DNA of 10,053 nucleotides. Source: an uncultured Pirellulaceae bacterium (GTDB taxonomy: Bacteria > Planctomycetota > Planctomycetia > Pirellulales > Pirellulaceae). This document shows positions 1 to 6,695 of the stretch, one piece after another. Positions within the stretch are counted from its first letter, which is position 1, and every line of letters begins with the position of its first letter. A program made the position numbers and the translations under genes. The notes under the pieces are model-generated. The model ran no database searches. It was not told the DNA's origin and saw only the letters and a program-made list of their open reading frames with translations. The DNA is taken from NCBI GenBank assembly GCA_934255105.1, contig CAKQNH010000103.1, forward strand, positions 1 through 10,053, given 5' to 3'.

Positions 1-1876
1 TCCGCGCGCCTTCGTTGATCAGCGCATACAGAGTTCGCTCTAGAATCTCAACATCGGATATCTGGCGGCGATCGATGCCCGCCGCTTGCGACGTGGTTTC
101 GATCAAGGCTTGCACGCTGGGATCCGGCAGGGCTTGCCTCCCTTCGTAGCGATACCAGCCCGCTCCGGTCTTCTGCCCGTAGCGATTCATTTCATAGAGT
201 TTGCTGGCGACCAGGGGTTCTCGCAGCCCCGGTGGCAGCGAGTGCTTGCGTTCCTGGTCGATGCGCCAGCCGACGTCGATGCCAGCCAGATCCATGACCG
301 CGTGAGGCCCCATGGCCATACCGAAGTCGGTCAGCACGCGATCGACCTGCTCCACGCTCGCACCTTCCTCTAGCAGGAACTGCGATTCGCGTTGATAGGG
401 CCAGAACATACGGTTGCCCACAAATCCAAAGCAGTTGCCTACCAACACGCCGACTTTGCCAAGTCGCTTTGCCAGGTCCATCGAAGTCGCGATCACTTCG
501 TCGCTGGTCGCACTTCCACGAACGACCTCCAATAAACGCATGATGTTGGCCGGACTAAAAAAGTGATGCCCGATAACTCGCTCGGGATGCCGCGTTGCTG
601 CCGCGATCTGGTCGAGGTCCAGCGTCGATGTATTGCTGGCCAAGATCGCCGAGGGTTTAGCGACTCGATCCAACTCTTTAAACACCGTTTGTTTTAACTG
701 CAGCGATTCAAACACCGCTTCAACGATCACATCCGCCTGGGACAGGTCCTGATAGACGAGCGTGGGAGTGAGTCGCGCGAGCCACGCGTCGGCCTGGGTC
801 TGAGTGATCCTGCCGCGCTGGACCGAACCAGCGACCTGTTTACCGATCGAATCTACGCCGCGCTGCAATTGTTGAGCGTCGACCTCCTTGAGCACGACTG
901 GGATCCCAGCCGCCAGATAGGTCAGCGCGATGCCGCAGCCCATAGTGCCCGCACCAACGATCGCCGCTGATTGAATCTCGCGGCGTGGTGTGTCTGCAGC
1001 CAAGCCTGGGATTTTTGCTACAGCTCTCTCGCCAAAGAAAACATGCACCAACGCCCGCGATTGGTCGCCCAGCAGCAGCTCTTTGAAAATCTGGCTCTCA
1101 CGCTTGATCGCTTCGGCAAAAGGTAGAGTCGCAGCCAGGGCCACGGCTTCGATCGCTTTGTGCGGTGCGATTTGGCCACGCGCTTTCTGATCGACTTGTT
1201 GTGAAAGCTGCTCCAGCGCAGCTCGATCCTCAGCCGATTGGCCCAGACGCTCATTCAGTTCACGAGTCTTGCGTGTAGGATTAGGTCCGGCGGCCATTTC
1301 GCGGGCAAAAGCGATCGCCGTGGTCAGCAAGTCTTCGGTGCATGTGCGGTCGACGATGCCCGCAGCCAGCGCTTCTTCGGCACTACACATTCGCCCCGTA
1401 GCGCACAGCTCGGCAGCTAGGGGAATTCCGCACAATCGCGGCAACCGTTGCGTACCCATCGCGCCGGGGATCAACCCCAGTTTGACTTCCGGCAAGCCTA
1501 ACTGTGCGTGACTATCGGCGATGCGGTAGTGACATCCAATCGCCAGCTCAACAGCGCCTCCCAAGGCAGTCCCATGCAAGGCCGCTACCACAGGTTTCGT
1601 AGAATCCTCGGCGGCGAATATCAATCGATGGATGCTGTCGTCGAATGGCTTTTCGCCCGAAGCATATTTTAGGATCTCTTGTATGTCGGCCCCCGCCGAA
1701 AAGGTTTTACCAGCCCCACAAAGCACAATGGCTTGCACCGATGCATCATGCTGTGCCTCGGCCAGGCGGTCCATAACAGCGTCGATGACCTCCGGGCTGA
1801 AGGCATTGACCGGTGGATTGTCGACAGTGATCACCGCCACGTCCGAGTGGATTTGGTAAGTCACGAGTGTGGACAT
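1..1876 (-). CDS. fadB: Bifunctional enoyl-CoA hydratase / 3-hydroxyacyl-CoA dehydrogenase (fatty-acid oxidation alpha subunit), 3' end cut by window
   Basis: The reading frame is open for 625 codons from the ATG at 1876 to the left edge; I translated it through without a stop or frameshift. Residues 1 to about 190 form a crotonase domain: GKTFSAGADI (56-65, oxyanion-hole region), Glu110 in GGAVEL and Glu130 in GLPEVKLGLIPG match the two catalytic glutamates of FadB. Residues about 305-480 form the NAD-binding dehydrogenase domain: IVGAGTMGCGIA (306-317, GxGxxG), SNTS (414-417), GHHFFSPAN with catalytic His438, and Glu450. A C-terminal dehydrogenase domain follows, with GNRMFWPY and YGQKTGAGWY (566-575). 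The domain order is that of FadB/FadJ, which are about 700-730 residues, so roughly 80-100 residues are missing. It should convert trans-2-enoyl-CoA to 3-ketoacyl-CoA in the cytoplasm and pass it to the thiolase encoded upstream. FadB versus FadJ cannot be decided here. No clear Shine-Dalgarno precedes the start. Confidence 0.95.
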   Translation of the reverse strand, partial: MSTLVTYQIHSDVAVITVDNPPVNAFSPEVIDAVMDRLAEAQHDASVQAIVLCGAGKTFSAGADIQEILKYASGEKPFDDSIHRLIFAAEDSTKPVVAALHGTALGGAVELAIGCHYRIADSHAQLGLPEVKLGLIPGAMGTQRLPRLCGIPLAAELCATGRMCSAEEALAAGIVDRTCTEDLLTTAIAFAREMAAGPNPTRKTRELNERLGQSAEDRAALEQLSQQVDQKARGQIAPHKAIEAVALAATLPFAEAIKRESQIFKELLLGDQSRALVHVFFGERAVAKIPGLAADTPRREIQSAAIVGAGTMGCGIALTYLAAGIPVVLKEVDAQQLQRGVDSIGKQVAGSVQRGRITQTQADAWLARLTPTLVYQDLSQADVIVEAVFESLQLKQTVFKELDRVAKPSAILASNTSTLDLDQIAAATRHPERVIGHHFFSPANIMRLLEVVRGSATSDEVIATSMDLAKRLGKVGVLVGNCFGFVGNRMFWPYQRESQFLLEEGASVEQVDRVLTDFGMAMGPHAVMDLAGIDVGWRIDQERKHSLPPGLREPLVASKLYEMNRYGQKTGAGWYRYEGRQALPDPSVQALIETTSQAAGIDRRQISDVEILERTLYALINEGAR

Positions 1877-2126
1877 CAATTATTTATTTCCCTAAAGAAT
1901 GAGAGTTATGCTACGGCGGCGGGCGCGGGGCGTGTGATGGTAGCCGATTTATTGATCCATAGCCACACTCCCTGGCCTGCTGCAACCTTTGGACTGCTGC
2001 GACTTGTCGTAGCTTTCACGCGAACCTTCGCCACTGATTACGTTTGACGGTACGAAACAGCGCGAGCTAAAGCACGGCCTGCTAGGGGCTCACTCCGCTG
2101 ACGAATAAATCCCCATCGCTGGACCC
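1877..2126. other. Intergenic gap between thioesterase and fadB-like gene, no gene seen
   Basis: This 250-nt gap separates two minus-strand genes. Open frames crossing it on the plus strand are continuations of shadows of the fadB-like gene. Possible minus-strand ATGs here lead to only a handful of codons. I found no repeat of the families seen elsewhere in the window and no strong hairpin followed by a T tract. A promoter for the fadB-like gene could lie here, but I cannot point to one. Confidence 0.5.
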
Positions 2127-2624
2127 TTACGGCCTCATGATACCACATAGCGGAGGCGGCCAAGAAAGCTGCTGTTGCTCAGCGACCAATTCGTCGATCC
2201 GCGCGGCAATCTTTGGCGGGAAGGGTGCCATGCGGCGCGTGCGCATATCGATATAGGCTCCTACGGCTTCGAAGGTTGCGGCCACATCTTGCTTATGGTC
2301 GTTGAGCATCACATGCAGCACTTGATAGCGTTTGGCAGTGCGTCCGATCATACGCGTATAGACCGCAATTTCTTGTCCGGCGCGCACCTCGGACAGATAG
2401 CGAATGTGGCACTCCAGCGCGAACGAACCGCCCTGCTGCTGTTCGACGTGCTCCGGTGTAATGCCAATCATTTGGAACATGCCGCCCATCGCCACGCTGA
2501 AGAGATGTGTGTACCACATCACGTTCATGTGTCCCATATCGTCTAAATAGTCGACGGGAATCTGCGCCCTATGAGTCACTGGCAGTTGCTGCACCTGTTC
2601 GAAGTTAAGCCGAATTCTGGACAT
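2127..2624 (-). CDS. Hotdog-fold acyl-CoA thioesterase (4HBT/YbgC-like)
   Basis: This 165-residue protein has the size and layout of single-domain hotdog thioesterases, which hydrolyse acyl-CoA to free acid and CoA in the cytoplasm. The key stretch is VDYLDDMGHMNVMWY (24-38). Asp28 lies three residues before Gly31, where 4-hydroxybenzoyl-CoA thioesterase and YbgC have their catalytic aspartate, and GHMN matches the family's GHVNN. A long helix follows (39-56), then strands typical of the fold: FALECHIRYLSEVRAG (68-83), EIAVYTRMIGRT, and YQVLHVML with VAATFEAVGAYID. The proline-rich tail (155-165) is outside the conserved fold. The start at 2624 sits only 22 residues before the motif, normal for the family; no Shine-Dalgarno is visible. 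It lies between the thiolase and the fadB-like gene on the same strand, so a role in fatty acyl-CoA turnover or CoA recycling is the likely inference. The actual substrate is unknown. Confidence 0.85.
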   Translation of the reverse strand: MSRIRLNFEQVQQLPVTHRAQIPVDYLDDMGHMNVMWYTHLFSVAMGGMFQMIGITPEHVEQQQGGSFALECHIRYLSEVRAGQEIAVYTRMIGRTAKRYQVLHVMLNDHKQDVAATFEAVGAYIDMRTRRMAPFPPKIAARIDELVAEQQQLSWPPPLCGIMRP

Positions 2625-2672
2625 GTTTATGCGGTATGTGAGAGGTGACTGTAATTAAGACTTCAAGCCTCC

Positions 2673-2843
2673 TTAGCCCAGAGGGCGGCACAGAAGAGCT
2701 GGAGATGCTGGCAGGCCATGCAGTGGATCATGATATTAAATATATATTGGTATGGTGCGTTTATGTGTCGCCCTCTGGGCTTACTCATCAGCGGAACCCG
2801 GTGGCTCACGCCACCGGCAGGGATGTTTCGCCCTCTGGGCTAA
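2673..2843 (+). repeat. Dispersed intergenic repeat cluster: three copies of a GCCCTCTGGGC motif plus a hairpin
   Basis: Three copies of a short element with core CGCCCTCTGGGCT are present: 2673-2690 (reversed) and about 2765-2782 and 2825-2843 (forward). Between the last two lies a perfect 8-bp hairpin, CCGGTGGC-TCAC-GCCACCGG at 2798-2817. The same motif and hairpin recur at 5761-5882 in the opposite orientation. An 80-codon frame crosses this region (2645-2887) but consists of repeat translation (SPSGL-type peptides) and is not a credible gene. Confidence 0.85.
2731..2748 (-). promoter_or_regulatory. AT-only patch, weak promoter candidate for thioesterase/fadB-like genes
   Basis: A run that is almost entirely A and T (TGATATTAAATATATATT) stands out in an otherwise GC-rich gap, about 107-124 nt upstream of the thioesterase start. 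Read on the minus strand it offers TATATT/TAATAT-like -10 hexamers. I see no convincing -35 box, so this is a guess based on composition and position: the 394-nt gap after the thiolase makes a separate promoter plausible. Confidence 0.2.
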
Positions 2844-2992
2844 GCAAAGGGAACATTCGGGCTGAGCAAAGAGAACATTCGGGCTGAGCAAAGGGAACAT
2901 TCGGGCTGAGCATAGGAATTAGCTGGACTGGGCAAAGGGAACTAGCTGGGCTGAGCAAAGGAGAATATCTGTGCTGAGCATGGGGCTAGCTG
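2837..2992 (+). repeat. 22-bp tandem repeat array, about 7 units
   Basis: Units begin at 2837, 2859, 2881 and 2903 (22-bp steps), then near 2925, 2948 and 2971 (22-23 bp). The best-conserved part is GGGCTGAGCAAAGGGAAC. The first four units are nearly identical, and the later ones drift (ATAGGAATTAGCT, GAGAATATCT). There is no spacer between units, so this is a minisatellite rather than a CRISPR array. It ends 27 nt before the thiolase stop codon and therefore sits just downstream of that minus-strand gene. Confidence 0.9.
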
Positions 2993-3018
2993 TTCAAAGA
3001 CACTAAGCAGCGCAAAGT

Positions 3019-4212
3019 TCAACCATTACAAAGCTCAAACAGCGCAGCAGCACCCTGCCCGCCCCCCACGCACATCGTCACCACGCCGTAGCGCGCGCCG
3101 CGGCGCTGCATCTCGTTGGCCAACGTGCCGACCAACCGTGAACCGGTCATGCCATAGGGATGACCAATAGCGATCGCGCCGCCGTTGACGTTCAACCTAT
3201 CCCCATCGATGCCCAACTTCTGCTGGCAGTAGAGCACCTGCACCGCGAAGGCTTCATTCAGTTCCCAAAGATCGATGTCTGACACCTTTAAGCTATGCCT
3301 GGCGAGCAGTTTGGGGACGGCATAGATTGGCCCGACTCCCATTTCGTCCGGTTCACAACCGGCGACTGCCATTCCTCGATAGGCGACTTTGGGCTGCAGG
3401 CCCAGTTCCCGCGCTCGCTGTCGCGACATCAGCAGACAGGCCGAACTGCCATCGGACATCTGCGATGCATTGCCAGCGGTGACCGTACCTTGACCACTTT
3501 TCTTGTCGAATACGACAGGCAATGCAGCCAATCCAGCCAGCGTAGTATCTGCACGGTTGCACTCGTCCTGCTCAATGAATACTTCTTCATCTCCATCAAT
3601 CTTCTTAGTCTGCGGATTTATCACGCCGCGCCGCACGCGCATCGGAGCCAACTCCTCTGCAAAACGCCCCGCTTGTTGAGCATCAGCGGTGCGCAGTTGA
3701 CTCTGTAGCGCGTATTCGTCTTGCGCCTCGCGGGCGATGTGGTAGCGCTGCGCAATGACCTCGGCGGTGCTTCCCATGGGCATATACAGATTGGGGCGGT
3801 GTTCGACGACCCAAGGGTTGGGATCCTGCGGACGCTCGGCGATCATGGTGATACTCTCGACACCACCGGCCAGGGCAACCTCCGTCCCCTCCTGAACGAT
3901 CTGCTGGGCCGCCATAGCCACTGCCTGCAATCCAGATGCGCAGAAGCGATTTACCGTAGCTGCGGCAATCGAAGCTGGCAGTCCAGCCCGCATGGCGGCC
4001 ACTCGAGCCACATTCATCCCCTGCGGTCCCTCGGGAAAGCCGCAGCCAACAATTACGTCTTCGATCTCGGCAGGATCTACCTGTGGCACGTTGGCCAGCA
4101 CGTGTGTCAGGCAATGAGCCATGAGATCGTCGGGACGCGTCAGGTTAAACGCGCCACGAAACGATTTGGCCAGTGGCGTTCGCGAACTCGCCACCACAAC
4201 GGCTTCACGCAT
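3019..4212 (-). CDS. fadA: Acetyl-CoA C-acyltransferase (3-ketoacyl-CoA thiolase, FadA type)
   Basis: This 397-residue thiolase cleaves 3-ketoacyl-CoA with CoA to give acetyl-CoA and a shortened acyl-CoA, the last step of beta-oxidation. The length fits FadA (about 390) better than FadI (about 435). All catalytic parts are visible: nucleophilic Cys91 in [15 protein letters not shown] (116-120), NEAFA (319-323), His351 in [19 protein letters not shown], and the acid/base Cys381 in [13 protein letters not shown]. The N-terminus [19 protein letters not shown] is a standard thiolase start. AAGGA at 4226-4222, 9 nt before the ATG, supports the start and lies right beside the stop of the acyl-CoA synthetase; the 15-nt gap implies co-transcription. 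Only three residues (CNG) extend beyond LFEL. It probably pairs with the fadB-like product as the beta subunit, although the thioesterase gene and a 394-nt repeat-rich gap separate the two. A biosynthetic acetoacetyl-CoA thiolase is less likely given these neighbours. Confidence 0.95.
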   Translation of the reverse strand: MREAVVVASSRTPLAKSFRGAFNLTRPDDLMAHCLTHVLANVPQVDPAEIEDVIVGCGFPEGPQGMNVARVAAMRAGLPASIAAATVNRFCASGLQAVAMAAQQIVQEGTEVALAGGVESITMIAERPQDPNPWVVEHRPNLYMPMGSTAEVIAQRYHIAREAQDEYALQSQLRTADAQQAGRFAEELAPMRVRRGVINPQTKKIDGDEEVFIEQDECNRADTTLAGLAALPVVFDKKSGQGTVTAGNASQMSDGSSACLLMSRQRARELGLQPKVAYRGMAVAGCEPDEMGVGPIYAVPKLLARHSLKVSDIDLWELNEAFAVQVLYCQQKLGIDGDRLNVNGGAIAIGHPYGMTGSRLVGTLANEMQRRGARYGVVTMCVGGGQGAAALFELCNG

Positions 4213-4227
4213 AGCTTTGTTTCCTTT

Positions 4228-5745
4228 TTATGTATTGCCAGACCACTGGTCGCGCAAAGTGCGTTTGAGGACCTTGCCGTTGGAGTTCTTGGGCAACTGC
4301 TCGATGAAGTAAATGTACTTGGGCAGCTTGAACCTATGTAGCTCCGGCGTGGCAAACTGCAGTGCCTGCGCGTGGGTCAATTGAACACCCGCCTTGAGGA
4401 CGATGAAGGCGGCGATGTCTTCTTGGTAGGTAGCGTCGGGGACACCCACCACGGCCACTTCGGCTACTGCGTCCAGTCGGCATAGCACTTCTTCGATTTG
4501 TCGCGGCGAAATGTTCTCGCCTCCTTTGACGATCATATCCTTTTTGCGATCAGTGATGTACATATAGCCGCGCTCGTCGACATGCCCGATGTCTCCCGAG
4601 TGCAGCCAGCCATCGATGATGGTCGCGCGGGTTACCAATTCATCAGCCCAGTAGCCCAACATGACGCTCGGCCCCCGAAAGCACAACTCCCCCGTCTCGC
4701 CGACAGGCAAGATATGGTTGGCATCATTCTGCACGCAGACATCGAAACCAGCCAACGGGCGGCCGGCAGAACCGATCACATAGGTTTCGTCGGTCTCATA
4801 CGAACATACTGCGCACGTTGCCTCGGACTGCCCGTATCCATCATATACTCGGCAGTCGAACAGCGTCTCGAACCTCCGGCGGACTTCTTCGGGCAGCGGC
4901 GCGGAGCCGCCGGTAACGCGTTTCAAACTACTTACGTCGTACTTCTCACGCTCGGGATAATGCATTAGACAGATCATCATGGTGGGGACCAACGAGCAGC
5001 GTTCGACTTGAAAGTTTTGAATCGTTTGCAGAGCATATTCTGCAGAGAACTTGCGCAGCAGGGAGGTAACACCGCCGAGCACCGCGTTGAGATTCGTGAC
5101 CAAAATGCCGTACACATGGCTCATCGGCAGCGCCATCATCGACCGCTGACCGGGCGGCCAAGCGAGTCGCTTGGCTGCCGCCAAGGTGTTGTCGATCAAG
5201 TTGCCGTGGGAGATCATGACACCCTTCGGATGTCCCGTCGTACCCGACGTATAGACCAACAGCGCCAAGTCGCCATTGCCACGCTGGGTCAAACTAGCCA
5301 GCGGACTAGCGTCGACCATCAGTGGCTCTAAATCCGTGCAGCCGGGCAGGCCAACTTCACCGAACGTCAGGATCTGCCGAAAGCCTGCGATATGCGCCGT
5401 CGCCTCGACGACTCGCCAAGCTAACTCAGCCGAGGTGATGACAAATCGCGCCCCCGAGTTGGCGACGATGTAGGACACCTCGCGCGCCAGCAACTGTGGC
5501 ATCAGCGGCACGACGACTGCGCCCAATTGGGCCAACGCCTGAAAAGCGGCGACAACCTCCAGGCAGTTGGCCATCATCACAACCACGCGATCTCCCGGCT
5601 CGATAGCTTGATCGCGCAATACTGCGGCGAGCTTGCATGAGCGATCCATCAACTGAAAGCTGCTGGACCACTGACCCTCGAAGAAAATCGAGTTGTAATC
5701 GCCAAAGCGTTCCAGAGCATCGATAGAAAGTTGTGCGATGTTCAT
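4228..5745 (-). CDS. AMP-forming acyl-CoA synthetase (fatty-acid/aryl-acid CoA ligase)
   Basis: This 505-residue ANL-superfamily enzyme activates a carboxylic acid with ATP and joins it to CoA. Motifs in order: the phosphate loop YTSGTTGHPKGV (165-176), DGYGQSEAT (302-310, the YGxTE site with Ser for Thr), GELCFRGPSVMLGYW (352-366), LHSGDIG with Asp385, ITDRKKDMIVKGGENISP with Arg400 (397-414), and the C-terminal catalytic lysine Lys491 in PKNSNGK. I chose the ATG at 5745: the frame stays open to an ATG at 5841, but those 32 extra residues (ADATGRDMSPSGL...) are translated intergenic repeat, whereas MNIAQLSIDALERFGDYN is a normal family N-terminus. AGGAGG lies at 5766-5761, 15 nt from this ATG, farther than usual and contributed by the repeat edge. 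Being first in line with the thiolase, it probably supplies fatty acyl-CoA for beta-oxidation. Chain-length preference cannot be read from sequence. Confidence 0.93.
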   Translation of the reverse strand: MNIAQLSIDALERFGDYNSIFFEGQWSSSFQLMDRSCKLAAVLRDQAIEPGDRVVVMMANCLEVVAAFQALAQLGAVVVPLMPQLLAREVSYIVANSGARFVITSAELAWRVVEATAHIAGFRQILTFGEVGLPGCTDLEPLMVDASPLASLTQRGNGDLALLVYTSGTTGHPKGVMISHGNLIDNTLAAAKRLAWPPGQRSMMALPMSHVYGILVTNLNAVLGGVTSLLRKFSAEYALQTIQNFQVERCSLVPTMMICLMHYPEREKYDVSSLKRVTGGSAPLPEEVRRRFETLFDCRVYDGYGQSEATCAVCSYETDETYVIGSAGRPLAGFDVCVQNDANHILPVGETGELCFRGPSVMLGYWADELVTRATIIDGWLHSGDIGHVDERGYMYITDRKKDMIVKGGENISPRQIEEVLCRLDAVAEVAVVGVPDATYQEDIAAFIVLKAGVQLTHAQALQFATPELHRFKLPKYIYFIEQLPKNSNGKVLKRTLRDQWSGNT

Positions 5746-5760
5746 CGGTTGATCTCTTAA

Positions 5761-5882
5761 CCTCCTGGCCCGGAGGGCGACATAGCCCGGAGGGCCGCTT
5801 AGCCCGGAGGGCGACATATCTCTGCCGGTGGCGTCAGCCACCGGACCAATGGAAACACATCAGACAGCCCGGAGGGCGACAC
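5761..5882 (-). repeat. Dispersed intergenic repeat cluster: four GCCCGGAGGGC motifs plus a hairpin
   Basis: Four copies of GCCCGGAGGGC(GACA) occur at about 5767-5783, 5784-5800, 5801-5817 and 5866-5882. A perfect hairpin CCGGTGGC-GTCA-GCCACCGG lies at 5825-5844. The 46 nt at 5844-5799 on the minus strand match 2798-2843 on the plus strand at 41 positions by my alignment. The cluster fills the gap between the HAD phosphatase stop (5887) and the acyl-CoA synthetase start (5745). Its edge supplies the AGGAGG upstream of the synthetase gene. Confidence 0.88.
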
Positions 5883-5886
5883 ATAC

Positions 5887-6498
5887 TCAAACAGTGCTCC
5901 AGTTCTGCAACCGTTCAATCAACATCTCGGCTGATCCGAACTGGTAAGTACACCAGCCTCGCTGCTGAGCAGCCGCGATGTTTTCGGCGCGGTCGTCTGT
6001 GAAGAAAATATCCTGGCCGCGACAGCCGGCTCGCTGCTCGCATACTTCATAAATTTTACTGTCAGGCTTCATGCTGCGCACTTCATAGCTCAGCACCGTC
6101 TGGCTCCACCAGGGCCCCATCACCGGCCACTGCTGGTACTCGATCCAGCGCCAATGGGCCTCGCAGGTATTGGAGAGTATCCCCATCGGTATCCCCGCCT
6201 GCTCGACCCATTCGATCGCAGCCAGGATCGGCAAGTTGGGCTGAAAGATATCGCTGATGGCTTCTAGAATGTCAACAGCCGGTATTGCACTCTCAAGTTC
6301 CACATTGACTTCGGCTGCGAATTCATGGCCACTAACCAAACCGGTCTCATAGCGATTCTGCAAATCGGAATCGAAGACCACTTGCCGAACCAAGCCGGCG
6401 GGCCGACCAGCGAGCCGGGATAGTTGGTCGACGGCTGTCTGATGGTCAAAATTGACCAGGACATTGCCCAAGTCAAAGTACACAAAACGCTGAGACAT
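5887..6498 (-). CDS. HAD-superfamily phosphatase (YihX / glucose-1-phosphatase-like)
   Basis: This 203-residue cytoplasmic enzyme has all four haloacid-dehalogenase motifs. Motif I is VYFDLGNVLVNFD with the nucleophile Asp9; the second acid is replaced by Gly as in the YihX/DLGNV subgroup. Motif II is MGILSNT with Ser109. Motif III is the lysine in SMKPDSKIYE (Lys143 or Lys148). Motif IV is FFTDDRAENI with Asp168 and Asp169. The alpha-helical cap lies between residues 18 and about 85. YihX of E. coli hydrolyses alpha-glucose 1-phosphate, but the substrate here cannot be assigned from motifs. The start at 6498 sits eight residues before the nucleophile, as expected. There is no Shine-Dalgarno; the upstream mRNA has no G for 86 nt. 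It is on the same strand as the lipid genes but separated from them by the repeat cluster, so functional linkage is doubtful. Confidence 0.9.
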   Translation of the reverse strand: MSQRFVYFDLGNVLVNFDHQTAVDQLSRLAGRPAGLVRQVVFDSDLQNRYETGLVSGHEFAAEVNVELESAIPAVDILEAISDIFQPNLPILAAIEWVEQAGIPMGILSNTCEAHWRWIEYQQWPVMGPWWSQTVLSYEVRSMKPDSKIYEVCEQRAGCRGQDIFFTDDRAENIAAAQQRGWCTYQFGSAEMLIERLQNWSTV

Positions 6499-6584
6499 AG
6501 ATAATGATTAGTTGTTATTGGAAGAAGGTGGTGTTGGAAATGGGTTGGAAATGAGAAATAAGTGTTGTGGGAAATAGGTATTTT
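6499..6584 (-). promoter_or_regulatory. G-free mRNA leader upstream of the HAD phosphatase
   Basis: The plus strand has no C from 6497 to 6584, so the minus-strand RNA upstream of the ATG at 6498 has no G for 86 nt; the first G is that of the start codon. The leader is rich in A, C and U, with TTTCCAACCCATTTCCAACA as an internal near-duplication (two TTTCCAAC copies). Such RNA can form neither G-C nor G-U pairs with itself and has no Shine-Dalgarno, which suggests an unstructured, SD-independent ribosome entry site. Where transcription starts is unknown. Confidence 0.45.
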
Positions 6585-6661
6585 CGGAGGACCGTTGAGA
6601 TTTGATGACTGCAATGGTGGCTGCCGCCGCTTCGCGGTTCACCGAGCTGTGTGCAACCAAC

Positions 6662-6681
6662 CCGTGGGCTGACGCCCACGG
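6662..6681 (+). repeat. Hairpin of the dispersed CCGGTGGC family, variant stem
   Basis: Perfect 8-bp stem CCGTGGGC-TGAC-GCCCACGG. Compared with the hairpins at 2798 and 5825 (CCGGTGGC/GCCACCGG), the stem bases at positions 4 and 5 have changed on both arms so that pairing is kept, and the TGAC-type loop is shared. There is no T tract after it on either strand, so an intrinsic terminator is not supported. It lies 15 nt before the 27-bp tandem array. Confidence 0.75.
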
Positions 6682-6695
6682 CTACGCGCTGCCGT

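Noticed and set aside
1679..2047. 122-codon plus-strand frame reaching into the gap left of the thioesterase
   Set aside because: Its first half is antisense to the crotonase domain of the fadB-like gene, and the remainder has no recognisable domain or ribosome binding site.
2645..2887. 80-codon plus-strand frame between thiolase and thioesterase
   Set aside because: It consists of the dispersed GCCCTCTGGGC repeat, the hairpin and the start of the 22-bp array; no recognisable domain.
2837..2992. CRISPR array at the 22-bp repeats (and likewise the 27-bp and 63-bp arrays)
   Set aside because: Units are directly adjacent or separated by repeated, non-unique sequence; there are no unique spacers and no cas genes in the window.
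3721..4341. 206-codon plus-strand frame opposite the thiolase
   Set aside because: It is the antisense shadow of the thiolase and synthetase, which carry complete catalytic motifs on the minus strand.
5825..5844. Intrinsic terminator at the perfect CCGGTGGC hairpin
   Set aside because: No T tract follows on either strand, and the hairpin belongs to a dispersed repeat family.
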